From Siphonodentalium dalli (Eukaryota; Mollusca; Scaphopoda; Gadilida; Siphonodentaliidae), in assembly GCA_032622095.1 (NCBI GenBank), contig CP136064.1, forward strand, positions 273,941,614 through 274,005,613: a stretch of 64,000 nucleotides of DNA. The letters are read 5' to 3'. The notes beneath the pieces are model-generated. The model made no database searches and was not told the origin of the DNA. It saw only the letters and a list, made by a program, of their open reading frames with translations. Shown piece after piece: positions 54,757 to 64,000 of the stretch; positions within the stretch are counted from its first letter, which is position 1, and each line of letters begins with the position of its first letter. The translations under genes were made by a program, and so were the position numbers.

Positions 54757-55228
54757 CAATCGCTACAAGCAGAATCTACATTAACTCGGTGTTGTAATAT
54801 TTGGACTGTAGCACAACTCATATGATTTGGTATGACAACCTGGGATAGAAATCAATTGATGATTAGTCACGGCGGGGAATCACGTGGTTTCGAGTTGATG
54901 AGTATCATGCATTCAAAATGGCCGAGGTGATCGAAAACGGGACCAAAAACGAGGAAAAAGGTACTAAACTAAGATATGACATATTATATAGTATTTTGTC
55001 AGCTACGAGCAGATGCTATACTATTTTTTCAAACAAGCTGATATCTCATTTGTGTCCAAATTCACATTTATTTGCTCGAACATTCTGACCAAAATTGTGA
55101 TTCCCCACCGTGGATTAGTGTTAACAAACAAAGGCATCCTCGAAAGTGACAACAATTATTGCATAATTTAAAAAAATTCTCTGGAGGTTACCACACACAT
55201 CAAAACTCGGAAAAATCACAAACACAAG
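54757..55228. other. No feature recognised
   Basis: Unique-looking. GATTCCCCACCGTGG (55101) and CACGGCGGGGAATC (54868) are weakly complementary and may bound a worn inverted repeat. Confidence 0.35.
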
Positions 55229-55444
55229 TTAACCCTTCCATGACTGGAGCTTCCTGAAATTTTTCGAAAAGCATTCTCTTGTATATGCGAGTCTCCCAGA
55301 TGGAGCCCCACATATAGAATTTATTGGCCTAACAATATTTACCTTGACAGCCAGTGCATTCTCTTAATATATTTGCAAGGCTCTCTGAGGGAGACATGCA
55401 TATATAACAGACTGCACTGGCACATGATCTTTAATGCTCCACCA
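55229..55444. mobile_element. B1-family element, right end truncated
   Basis: TTAA at 55229-55232, CCCTTCCATGACTGGAGCTT, two worn hairpins, then ATCTTTAATGCTCCACCA where similarity ends. Confidence 0.8.
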
Positions 55445-55634
55445 AATTATTATGTAATTCAATAACAATGAACAATCTTCAAGAAAATAGTACCCAAATG
55501 TAGCAACTCGGTGACTTTGCGGACATGCTAGTGCAATGTTTAGTATCGTGTAGCACACATGCGCTTGAGCAGAACTCAGGATACGCAGCATCTTTCAATT
55601 TTGATATTTCATTTATATCCAAATACACCAATTC

Positions 55635-55785
55635 ATAGCATTGTGTTGGTGCGATGTTGAACTAGCTTATATGGTATTGCGATGTTGTACTAGCTTGTAT
55701 GGTACTGTTTGAGTGCGATGTTCAACTATCTTGTATGGTACTGTATTGGTGCGATGTTGAACTAGCTTGTATGTTGTTATATAAT
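55635..55785 (+). repeat. Tandem repeat of about 36-48 bp, four units
   Basis: Phrase GCGATGTTGAACTAGCTTGT + ATGGTACTGT with small changes. Confidence 0.85.
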
Positions 55786-55863
55786 TGGCGTGGCTCATTT
55801 GAATCTTCAAAACATAATTTAATGAGAGATTCCACCATTAGAACGACCAATATCACATGCTGA

Positions 55864-56125
55864 TTAACTCTTTCATGAGTGGAGCTTCCTGAAATTTTGC
55901 GAAAACCATGTGCCAATGCATTCTCTTATATATACGAGTCACCCATAGGGTGCCTCGCATATATAAGAGAATGCATTGACCTAACAATATTATCTTGATC
56001 TCGTAAGCCAGTGCATTCTCTTATATATGTGATGCTCCCTGTGGGAGACTAGCATATATAAGAGAATGCACTGGCACAGGGTTTTTAATGCTGCACCAGC
56101 ACAGCTCCAGTCATGAAAGGGTTCA
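55864..56125. mobile_element. B1-family double-hairpin element, complete
   Basis: TTAA (55864) and TTCA (56122) targets. Ends CTCTTTCATGAGTGGAGCTT and AGCTCCAGTCATGAAAGGG. Hairpins at 55911-55980 and 56011-56078; spacer CCTAACAATATTATCTTGAT. Confidence 0.92.
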
Positions 56126-56814
56126 AGTCCAAAGAAACTATATCTGAGTGTGTGTTACCAACTCTATCAATTTACATATCTACAAAATTGAAGAAACCTT
56201 TTGAAAATGAGTTGCATGTATATACAGTAAAAAAAAACAGTGATTGAGGATCAGTGCTCTAAACATCCTCCAGCCCCCCCCCCCTGGTTAAATGGTCCTG
56301 CTAATTTTCTATGATTATGGAGTGTCCTCCTAATTTGATGTTGGTGTGTCCTGCTGAATGGCTATGATACTGGTAAACAAACTGAAGCTGTTAAGAAAAA
56401 TTGCCGTTATTTTTTATAAAGTTGACATTTTCATGGTGTTTTGCAATTCCGACCAATTTGATAAAAAGCCAGTGTCTGTATGAAATATTCTATTTATAAC
56501 TATTTTAATAATGAGCCCACTGGTTTTTGCAAAACGGCAGGAAAAGCCATCTCAATTATTCTTTGTTTGAAACAAGCAGTACAGCCAGCTGGTACGGCCA
56601 TTATTAAAATAATTTACAATATATATCTTTTTGAATGTTTTATACAACACATAATGACTTTTCCTCAATTCCTTCAGATTAGCCAAATACCGCTAGAATG
56701 ACAATTTTGGAAAAAATGGTACTTTTTCTTAATATCATCGTTTGCCTCAACAGCAACATGACTCAATCCAACATGACTTACCAGCAACATAGCAATCCAG
56801 CATGACCCTCCAAC
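56126..56814. other. No supported feature
   Basis: A run of 10 C at 56275. A 73-residue plus ORF at 56480 has no recognisable domain. Confidence 0.4.
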
Positions 56815-57272
56815 AACACAGCAATCCAGCAGAACCCACCATCATCATGGCAAATTGGCAGAACCCACCATCATCATGGCAAATTGGCAGAACCCACCAT
56901 CATCATGGCAAATTGGCAGAACCCACCATCATGGCAAATTGGCAGAACCCACCATCATCATGGCAAATTGGCAGAACCCACCATCATCATGGCAAATTGG
57001 CAGAACCCACCATCATCATGGCAAATTGGCAGAACCCACCATCATCATGGCAAATTGGCAGAACCCACCATCATCATGGCAAATTGGCAGAACCCACCAT
57101 CATCACGGCAAATTGGCAGAACCCACCATCATCATGGCAAATTGGCAGAACCCACCATCATCATGGCAAATTGGCAGAACCCACCATCATCATGGCAAAT
57201 TGGCAGAACCCACCATCATCATGGCAAATTGGCAGAACCCACCATCATCATGGCAAATTGGCAGGACCCGCC
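56815..57272. repeat. 29-bp minisatellite, about 16 units
   Basis: Unit CAGAACCCACCATCATCATG + GCAAATTGG; one unit lacks CAT. Since 29 is not a multiple of 3, the peptide cycles through three frames and all three plus frames stay open for over 140 residues. This is composition, not coding. Confidence 0.95.
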
Positions 57273-57369
57273 AACATTGGAATGGTTTATTGCTTACTTG
57301 TGGCAAAGTTGAGATAATATAAGTAAATAATAGGAAGAAAAACACCCTTTGGATTCCCATTCATTAATT

Positions 57370-57600
57370 TTTACCCTTTCATGACTGGAGCAGCATGGCC
57401 GATCCTCTGCCAATGCATTCTCTTATGTAAACGAGTCTCCCATTGGGAGCCTCCCATATAAAGAGAATACCTGGCTTACAAGGTCAAGGTCAATATTGTT
57501 AGGCCAATATATTCTCTTAGAAATGCGAGGCTCCCTATGAGAATGCATTGGCACAGGGTGTTCGCAACATTTCGGTAAGCTCCAGTCATGGAAGGGTTAA
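57370..57600. mobile_element. B1-family element
   Basis: Left end ACCCTTTCATGACTGGAGCA; right end AGCTCCAGTCATGGAAGGG + TTAA (57597-57600). Hairpin 2 has lost part of its right arm. Confidence 0.8.
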
Positions 57601-58225
57601 GGAATATGGATTCTCAAATTTCGAACATTTCTATAACAAAAAATTATACAACTGTTTGCTGTATCCAAGTTGCCTACCTGCTAAACAAGCTAAATAAAAC
57701 ATCATAATTGATACTTTTGACATCCGAAACTTACAACGTATCCAACTTTTAAGATTTTGAAATTTCATGTTTCCTCAGATTAAATGTAAACAAATGTCAC
57801 ATCTCATTGATATCTTACAACCAGACCAGATGGCAGGCAGATACCAACACAGGGTATATCTTGATTAGATTAGTCTGTCTGACACAGTCAACAGACCACC
57901 CGTCTGATCGGATTAGGTGACGAGGAAAGCATACATGTCCACTAGAGGTGATCTCTTTACAACAGTATGATACACACTTGTGACCATTGCCCTCTGACTG
58001 GGCTGACTCTTTTCAATCACTGGCGACATATTTGTAAATCGAGATTCCATATTCCTTAAGGATGTTCTGAAAAGCATGCCGAAGGATGCAATATGAGATC
58101 CTCAAACCACGCACAATTATCTGCTGATGATAGAGCTAATCTACAAATATTTACGAAAACTGCGCAAAAATATAACATAATTGAAACAAGACAGACATCA
58201 AAACATGATTTATGACATGAAACCA
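57601..58225. other. No feature recognised
   Basis: Unique-looking sequence without a supported ORF or repeat. Confidence 0.45.
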
Positions 58226-58330
58226 GAACCCTACGAATCAGTGAAAGTCCATACGATGAGGCCTCAAAATCCCCGTGAATCAATGAAAGTCCATACGATG
58301 AGGCCTCAAAATCCTCGCGAATCAGTTGAG
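58226..58330 (+). repeat. 40-bp direct repeat, about 2.5 units
   Basis: GAATCA-TGAAAGTCCATACG + ATGAGGCCTCAAAATCC recurs at 58237 and 58277, with a third partial GAATCAGTTGAG. Confidence 0.85.
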
Positions 58331-58477
58331 TTATACTTTACTGTTATTATTATAATTAAAATAAAAATCAATTATTGGAAAAATAAACGGAAGAATACGG
58401 GAAATATATCTCTCTATTCTGCGGATGGTGAAGTGGTACATCGATTGAAGGCAATTGTGAGAACAATTATAGCCGTA

Positions 58478-58642
58478 CAGTAATGCCCAATGTAATTGAC
58501 CACTTAACCACAGCAGAATTATGGGTAATTTTTCAGGATTTATTCAGAAATATGGCTTGTTGCCATTCATCGGAATGCTCTCGGTGAAAAGTTACCCATA
58601 ATTCTGCTGTGGTTAAGTGGTCAATTACTTTGGGCATTACTG
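58478..58642. mobile_element. A-family hairpin MITE, copy A7
   Basis: TA flanks. Both arms carry the private variant AATTGACCACTTAACC. Inner right arm shortened (GGTGAAAAGTTACCC). Confidence 0.9.
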
Positions 58643-58687
58643 TAAATGGTGAATTTCTTTGGAAACACTCCCAATAAAAAGAAAATG

Positions 58688-58775
58688 ATGTCATTCGTGA
58701 ATGAGACCGATGTTTATTAGTCATTCGTGAATGAGACAGATGTTTATTTGTCATTCGTGAATGAGACAGATGTTT
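58688..58775 (+). repeat. 28-bp repeat, three units
   Basis: TCATTCGTGAATGAGACAGA + TGTTTATT, nearly perfect. ATTCGTGAAT is itself near-palindromic. Confidence 0.9.
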
Positions 58776-58822
58776 ATTTTCACAAGTGGCTCGCTCACTC
58801 ATGATATAATTTGCAGTATCAA

Positions 58823-59291
58823 CTCAAGTCTGAGTTTAGTTTGCCTGTCATTTGCAGAATGAGGTCCCCAGAGGGTGAATTTAGTGACACTATCCAGCAT
58901 AGCAGGCTAGCATCACCAAATTCACCCTCTGGGGACCTCATTCTGCATGGCCTCATATGCTATGGGAGACATACATGTAGACTCAGATTGAAGTTCCCAA
59001 AAGCTGAATATTGTGATGTACACCCATTTGGAACCTCGATTATTCAACGTGTCATCCTAATTTGGGGACACGGAGAAACTAAACTTAAAACAAAAATAGA
59101 ATCTATGTGAAGAACTTTCTATAGAAATATGATAATAAAGAAACTTTCCAGAGAAGATGAGGCCCAAGCAGTATGAGTGCCCAGAAGGTGAATTTAGTGA
59201 TGCTAGCCCACTATGCGGGATAGCGTCAATAAATTCATCCTCTGGGGAACTCATTCTGCAAATGACAGACACACTAAACTCAGACTTGTCT
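58823..59291. mobile_element. C-family foldback element, copy 5
   Basis: Outer arms AAGTCTGAGTTTAGTTTGCC (left) and the complement of AAGTCTGAGTTTAGTGTGTC (right). Hairpins 58856-58946 and 59166-59258; spacer as in C2 and C4. Confidence 0.85.
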
Positions 59292-59429
59292 CCACGCAAA
59301 AACACTGGAATTGCCTTTAAAACGGTCAACATAATAACGGCAATAGGCAGATTTTATATATTTATATATAATAAATCCATACCATTCTTGAATCCATTCA
59401 CTCTAACACTCTGATATTAGCTTGTTTTA

Positions 59430-60010
59430 ACCCTTTCTATACTGAATGGATTCTCGCAGCCAGTATAAAAGTATACATTGGAATAATCTATTTGCAGGGG
59501 TTTTCAGGTATTAAAGACATATTATGTACTTGTTCGGGTGCGTTAAACTGATAAGTTAGTATTCAGGCGCTATGATAACTGGAGGAATGTAACATTCTAC
59601 TAACATCGCCGAAAATTTGAAGCAAATCGACTGTACCACTCCATAGAAAACATCGTCAGAACTACGCTCAATTGTAAATATTTACTACTCGATTCGGGAC
59701 GCATCTATCATCGATAAACTAACGAAAACGATTTCGCCATCAAGAGTCACTGCATTTAATTCATATATTAAAATGATGGCGTGTGTTGTCAATTTGGATA
59801 TACTATTTGCAAAAATAACTACTTTGATCAAGATTATTCTATTTGATCACCATGCCGGAGTGTTTCATATCACTTTAAGAGCAGAGCAGACAGAAAGATA
59901 ATACAAGAGCAGACCGATTCATCATATTCTATTGTGGGAAATGTTCACATCATAAGTTCAAACTTGTTGCACTTATATGAACAGTTCATCAATGAAGCTA
60001 CTCATCAATG
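59430..60010. mobile_element. H-family element interrupted by an E element
   Basis: TTAACCCTTTCTATACTGAA at the left. After the E insertion comes GGAAATGTTCACATCATAAG, AGTTCAAACTTG and ATCAATGAGTACTTAGTA, a worn H right side. Confidence 0.6.
59511..59879 (-). mobile_element. E-family MITE, copy 3 (inverted, nested)
   Basis: TTAAAGACATATTATGTACT at the left and GTTTCATATCACTTTAA at the right. Complement of the copies at 4689 and 6817. Confidence 0.85.
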
Positions 60011-60238
60011 AGTACTTAGTACAGCCCTGTTAGTTAATAGCAAAAAAAATTCCTATGCTAAAAGATTGCCTGGGCCTGAAATATTTCCTTGGCTAAAAGC
60101 CTAGGATCCATACACATGCAGTTGCATGCACTACACATACAAGTCTAATTTCAGTTCACAATTATAACTTGTCCTATTATCATCCATGGCAGACCCTGGT
60201 TGACTCTGGCTTTGATAAAATTGCTGATTATCAAGATA

Positions 60239-60452
60239 CAGTAAATGCTCTAAGTAATCGACTTCTTAACCACAGCAGAATTATGGGTAACTTTTCAGGA
60301 TTTAGTCGGAAATATGGCTTGTTGCCATTCATCGGAAAGCTCTCGGGGAGAGCTTTCCGATGAATGGCAACAAGCCATATTTCCGACTAAATCCTGAAAA
60401 GTTACCCATAATTCTGCTGTGGTTAAGAAGTCGATTACTTAGAGCATTACTG
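60239..60452. mobile_element. A-family hairpin MITE, copy A8, near-perfect 214-bp palindrome
   Basis: TA flanks. The two arms of about 106 bp differ by a single extra A (AGTAAATGC versus AGTAATGC). Loop of about 3-4 nt in CTCTCGGGGAGAG. Private variant GACTTCTTAACC in both arms. The cleanest copy in the window. Confidence 0.95.
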
Positions 60453-60979
60453 TACATGTGTAATAATGTTATCTCAGTAGTCCTTGGCATTCAACAATGA
60501 ATTTTTACTTCTGCAGATTTTCAGTGTGACAGTAAGACAATGTCTGCATCAATTTATTTCAAATTTTGCACAAAACATTGGCAGGTTCTGAGGTTTGTCT
60601 TTGCCAAAAAATAGCAAATTAGTTGCATATCACTTGGTATCACGCCAACAAAATGACAGCACATCTTTACATTGATTATTAAGGGAATTAATATTATTTC
60701 GAAAACTGCGCATGACACCAACATCAGACATTGCAAAATTATTGCTTTGTTCATTAAAGTTAAATTCTTGTCCAACTGCATTGCACTAACGAAAATAGAC
60801 ACAAAAACGAAGAGGCAAATTGGGGTACTATATTCCCCCCCCCAGCCCCAGAGCGCACAATACTGTCATATAAAGTTGTGAAGCGCCTCAGCCAACGCTG
60901 TAAATGTATGCCTAATCTACGACTCATTGTGAATCAAATTTATCAGAATATCTTATCTCCCAAAATAGCTCATTGGAGA
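60453..60979. other. No feature recognised
   Basis: Overlapping short ORFs on both strands near 60554-60881, none with a recognisable domain. Confidence 0.4.
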
Positions 60980-61130
60980 CAAGCCTTGAAATAGGGCGTC
61001 TGTCATTTGCAGAATGAGGTCCCCAGAGGGTGAATTTAGTGATGCTACCCCGCATAGCGGGCTAGCATCACCAAATTCACCCTCTGGGGACCTCATTCTG
61101 CAAATGACAGACACCCTATTTCAAGGCTTG
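60980..61130. mobile_element. C-family single hairpin, copy 6
   Basis: AAGCCTTGAAATAGGGCGTC at the left is the complement of GACACCCTATTTCAAGGCTT at the right (one mismatch). The core GCATAGCGGGCTAGCATC loop is intact. This copy is one hairpin, not two. Confidence 0.9.
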
Positions 61131-61488
61131 GATGCTCTATATATACCGGTTCTGGACAGACATGAAAAAGAAAATAGACAGCACAAAAATGGTTGTGACG
61201 TTTTCTGACAAGTAGACAGCACTAGTTTGATGGTGATGTTTCTTGACATTAGAAGCCAGCACTATGTGATGGTGAGGTGTCCACGCTCTTATAGACAGGA
61301 CAGTATGACGCTCCCTCTAATAGCTTTGATCAGCAGGAAAACATCAAATGGAAGATACCACTATCAATTCATTCTCTCAATGGAGGGGTGATGGGCTGAA
61401 AAAGATAAAGAGAGGTTAACAAGAAAACTATAGTCAGAAATGTTAACGCCCTCAAGATCATATTATAGGGCATTATTACAGGCCTGGA

Positions 61489-61844
61489 AATCTGAGGAGG
61501 GCTATTTGATAGCCCTCCTACAGCCCTCGCAAAATTGACTCCAGGAGGGCTATTTTCAGCCCCCCCCCCCCCTAAGCTGGTAAAATCTCGCCAACATGAA
61601 ATTCACTTTGTGAAACTAACTTGTTGGGACATATAACAAAAACTTTCTGCTAATCTCTGACATCTTCTGGTATGTTCTCAGCAACAAAGAACCAGACAGT
61701 GTTCAATGCTGCTAGAAATATCCACTGCACAGATAACATGAATTCAAGAGAAGAGGGGAAGTCTAGGTGGGCTATTAGCCCTTCTTAGGCAACCCAAGAG
61801 GGCTATTTTTCAGCCCTCCTGCAATTATCAAACTGCCAGGCCTG
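61489..61844. mobile_element. Foldback element with CAGGCCTGG ends, possibly hAT-related
   Basis: CAGGCCTGGAAATCTGAGGA at the left and AAACTGCCAGGCCTG at the right. The subterminal GAGGGCTATTTG-TAGCCCTCC motif is repeated four times. Flanks CATTATTA and CATTTATA may be a worn 8-bp duplication (6 of 8 match). Confidence 0.65.
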
Positions 61845-61845
61845 C

Positions 61846-61883
61846 ATTTATATATATATATATATATATAATATATATATAAA
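61846..61883. repeat. (TA)n microsatellite
   Basis: Alternating TA over about 34 bp with one AATA interruption. Confidence 0.9.
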
Positions 61884-62035
61884 GGATCTACAAGTATCCA
61901 GTTTATAGCAGAATATATATACAAAATGAGTTCAGTAAATTAGGTCTTGACCGAGCCTTTGGCGAGGTCTAGACCTAATTTACTGGACGAGTTTTGTAAA
62001 TTCCACTATAAACTGGGGATGCGTTTGTAGATTCT
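61884..62035. mobile_element. Small hairpin MITE
   Basis: GATCTACAAGTATCCAGTTT...TAAATTAGGTCT pairs with AGACCTAATTTAC...AAACTGGGGATGCGTTTGTAGATTC. Loop near GAGCCTTTGGCGAGG. Confidence 0.75.
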
Positions 62036-62412
62036 ATTTATTACATGATCTAAAACATCGACAAAACACACTTAAATCAACAAATGGGACGTGTCTCTAA
62101 CATCGGCTTCTATAAGGCATGCTATCACGTTTTTACGTAACTATGCCCGCGAAAACAAATAGTCCCAGATAAATAAAGACCATTTGCCATATTTAATGGT
62201 GTATATTTAATCAAATAACTTTTCAAACTCTTCATTTATTATGGTTTGTTGGAACGAGAGGCCGATCACGATCGGCAGATGTTAACCCATCCCTTGGCGA
62301 TAAAAATTTAATATGATCGGATAAATGAGAGTTTTGGTGTTGAATTATAGAGTATACTGTTATGTACTATTATAGACAAATGTACATAACACAAATTATT
62401 GGAATTTATGGG
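62036..62412. other. No feature recognised
   Basis: A CGATCACGATCG-like word at 62263. Nothing else supported. Confidence 0.45.
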
Positions 62413-62495
62413 TCACTGGCATTTATATAAGAGAATGCACTGGTACAGGAACTGTAATGCTAAACCACCACAGCCAGCAAGCCCATGGGTTAAAT
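62413..62495. repeat. B1-family right-end fragment
   Basis: TATATAAGAGAATGCACTGG, TAATGCTAAACCACCACAGC and a worn GGGTTAA end. Confidence 0.65.
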
Positions 62496-62503
62496 GTGTA
62501 GGT

Positions 62504-63373
62504 TAGGGTCCGGCGAATCAGCGATTTTGTTCGAATCGAATCTTGAATCGAATCAGACACACGGATTTCACATCGAATCGAATCTCGAATCGAATTTTAC
62601 TCCCCGTGGTAAATCGACAAGAACTAGATTTATGTCGGCGATCCCGCTGCAGCGCGAGTGTCTCCCCATACCATCACCTGTGCGTGTTTGGCAGCTTGCT
62701 GTGTGGACCTGCGTCACAATAAAAAATGTTGAGAGCGGCACATGAAAATATGACGAGATAAATCGTACTGTCGTACTTTTTTTTTCATCGGGGCCCAATT
62801 CTTTCTTCATCGTAAAGGTGGCTAGTGACAACTGTTTCTTTTTAGGGGCTCGCCCGCATCGCCGCTACTACTAGACGTGTTGCCGGTTAATTTTCGTGTT
62901 GAGTCTTTTCTTTTGCCCTTATGGTGGATTTCAGGATGACTGCGGCTAAGGTGTGCCCATAAGTGGGAGGTAGTGCCCGTTTTTTGAACTGATAGTACAG
63001 TCGTGCACAATTTGCACCTGAATTTGTCAACGCTGCATTCAAAATAACTTTTAATTTCCGCCATTATAACTTTGGATAAATAAAAAGTAGGGAAGGTCAC
63101 AAGAGATGGATCGATGATATGGATATTTCGCTGCCGCGACGACCCAAGAGCAATAATTTACTGAACGAAACAGGACCGCATCTCGTGCACCGACGGCGTT
63201 CGCAACGACATCTGCATGCGTTTGTTTTAGAGCTTTTGTAGGACACGCTGTTCAACAAGTTCGTACAGAATGAGGTTAATATTGTGATTCGAACTACATT
63301 CGAATCACACGATCGATATCGAATCGAATCAGTAAGACGATTTCGAATCGAATTGAATCTCCGCCGGACCCTA
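62504..63373. mobile_element. 870-bp hAT-family element, perfect 8-bp target duplication
   Basis: TIRs TAGGGTCCGGCG (62504-62515) and CGCCGGACCCTA (63362-63373). GTGTAGGT directly repeated at 62496-62503 and 63374-63381. Subterminal AATCGAATC repeats line both ends. The eight-base duplication and the BED finger inside identify the hAT superfamily. No transposase catalytic region remains, so it is non-autonomous. Confidence 0.95.
62822..63100 (-). pseudogene. BED zinc-finger N-terminus of a hAT transposase
   Basis: A 92-residue frame, with a start close to the element's right side, reads FECSVDKFRCKLC then SHLWAHLSRSHPEIH. Zinc ligands are C29, C32, H50 and H55, a BED pattern (C-x2-C...H-x4-H). 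In hAT transposases this domain binds the element's own ends. The frame stops after a Lys/Ser-rich linker; the catalytic RNase-H-like domain is missing. Confidence 0.8.
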
Positions 63374-63381
63374 GTGTAGGT

Positions 63382-63814
63382 GTGACCTGGACATGGAATA
63401 CTTGGGTTAAGAGAGTCCAATTTAAGTTTACAATAATAATGTGTCCTAGTATACAGATAAGCAACCTCACCACTGACCCATTAATATCAATTATATAGCA
63501 GAGCTGTCAAAATATCACAGGAATTGTTTATGTTGAACACTGACCTCTATTAAACCAATAACAATTATAATGATATCAGACCATCTGAAGATATAACTCT
63601 GCAGCAGAGATGTCTACTGTTAATAGCATGTGATGTTTATTGTTGAAACTTTATTTTAAATTAGATACCATAGCCTTCTTTATCAGATTATTTTCACATT
63701 GGCATACGAGACATCAGAAAATAATATAGCCTTATCAATAGCTAAGTAGTCCAAAGGCAATTGGTGAATTGGATTTAATGTTGCTCCAAACAGATTTACC
63801 AGTACATAACACAA
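63382..63814. other. No feature recognised
   Basis: AT-rich, unique-looking sequence. Confidence 0.45.
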
Positions 63815-63960
63815 GATTTTGGACCGATTTAATCAAATTTGGTGTGGTGATTCGGGGTACCCTTGGCAGAGTTATAATGGTGTTAGTTTTTCAATTATTT
63901 TTAACTTAAAAACTTTTTAATTATTTAAAAAAATTAAAGGTCCACATTGGAAATCTTTTT
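63815..63960 (+). repeat. Dispersed repeat, copy 3 of 3
   Basis: AAATTTGGTGTGGTGATTCG, GGTACCCTTGGCAGAG and ATGGTGTTAGTTTTTC match 32223-32345 and the complement of 1760-1975. Confidence 0.65.
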
Positions 63961-64000
63961 ATCAACTTTTATCATAACCATCAATATCTAAATGAAAACA

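Noticed and set aside
56802-57322. Three overlapping 140-171-residue ORFs (NWQNPPSSWQIGRTHHHHGKL)
   Set aside because: The 29-bp unit cycles the same peptide through all three frames, so openness carries no coding information.
62494-62745. Plus ORF with ESNLESN repeats
   Set aside because: Translation of the hAT subterminal AATCGAATC repeats on the non-coding side.
1-64000. tRNA, rRNA and telomeric repeats
   Set aside because: I looked for T-arm GGTTCGANTCC contexts and conserved rRNA words; GTTCGA occurrences (11641, 17616, 48106) have no matching cloverleaf, and no TTAGGG array exists.

Overview
This window looks like AT-rich, gene-poor DNA from an invertebrate animal. I think a marine species is likely, perhaps a mollusc or other lophotrochozoan. 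The reasons are metazoan-style transposon debris (a CR1/Jockey-like LINE, hAT, piggyBac-like and Tc1/mariner-like non-autonomous elements), a decayed copy of a multi-copy protein family I know from marine-invertebrate genomes, many minisatellites, and no operon-like gene packing. The species is an inference. There are no rRNA, tRNA or CRISPR loci and no complete multi-exon gene. The likeliest cellular coding pieces are a transmembrane/cytoplasmic-tail exon (19846-20189, minus), a decayed paralogue of it (43976-44160, minus), and a small signal-peptide ORF (35729-35842, plus).

Layout. 0-11.6 kb: foldback MITEs and two minisatellites. 11.7-11.9 kb: a phased GATATC palindrome array. 12.3-16.1 kb: a 3.8-kb element with about 65-bp terminal inverted repeats (TIRs) around a broken copy of an uncharacterised invertebrate protein family ('HEKADTRI' type). 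16.2-23.9 kb: nested MITEs, the transmembrane exon, and an element whose end has been amplified into a 68-bp satellite. 24-34 kb: a C-rich minisatellite, more MITEs, then diffuse old sequence. 35.1-35.8 kb: a T-shaped double-hairpin palindrome and the signal-peptide ORF. 38-43 kb: tandem repeats, a CTTAAG palindrome array and a 1.2-kb inverted-repeat element. 43.2-44.8 kb: a diverged duplicate of 17.7-20.4 kb. 46.0-47.7 kb: a 1.7-kb mobile element built from arrays of CTTAAG-centred palindromes. 48.9-49.1 kb: another CTTAAG array with different arms. 49.8-51.2 kb: a degenerate LINE 5' part. 51-64 kb: minisatellites and MITEs, ending with an 870-bp hAT element that has a perfect 8-bp target duplication and a surviving BED zinc finger.

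Family labels used below. A: Tc1/mariner-like hairpins, TA target, CAGTAATGCC ends. B: elements carrying a double hairpin built on GCCAATGCATTCTC. B1 and B2 have TTAA/CCCTTT ends; B3 has TA/TGTGACCC ends. C: hairpins built on GAATGAGGTCCCCAGAGGG. D: TTAAAGGTACTCAATCCG ends. E: TTAAAGTGATGTGAAAC ends. G: TTAAAGGGG ends. H: TTAACCCTTTCTACACTAA ends. I: a 175-bp dispersed repeat. J: TAGCTCAACTTGA ends. K: a 228-bp inverted-repeat MITE. L: a GGCTCCC...CAACAGAATTC repeat with a palindromic end.

The most informative result is that the window contains its own empty sites. Several insertions can be compared with uninterrupted paralogous sequence elsewhere in the same 64 kb, which fixes element ends and target preference without outside data. 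The most unusual signals are: (1) CTTAAG palindrome arrays with three different arm sequences, one clearly mobile; (2) one double-hairpin core housed in elements with two different types of end; (3) hairpin MITEs whose two arms match each other better than they match other copies; (4) a 69-nt perfect three-way-junction fold with two GCA triloops.
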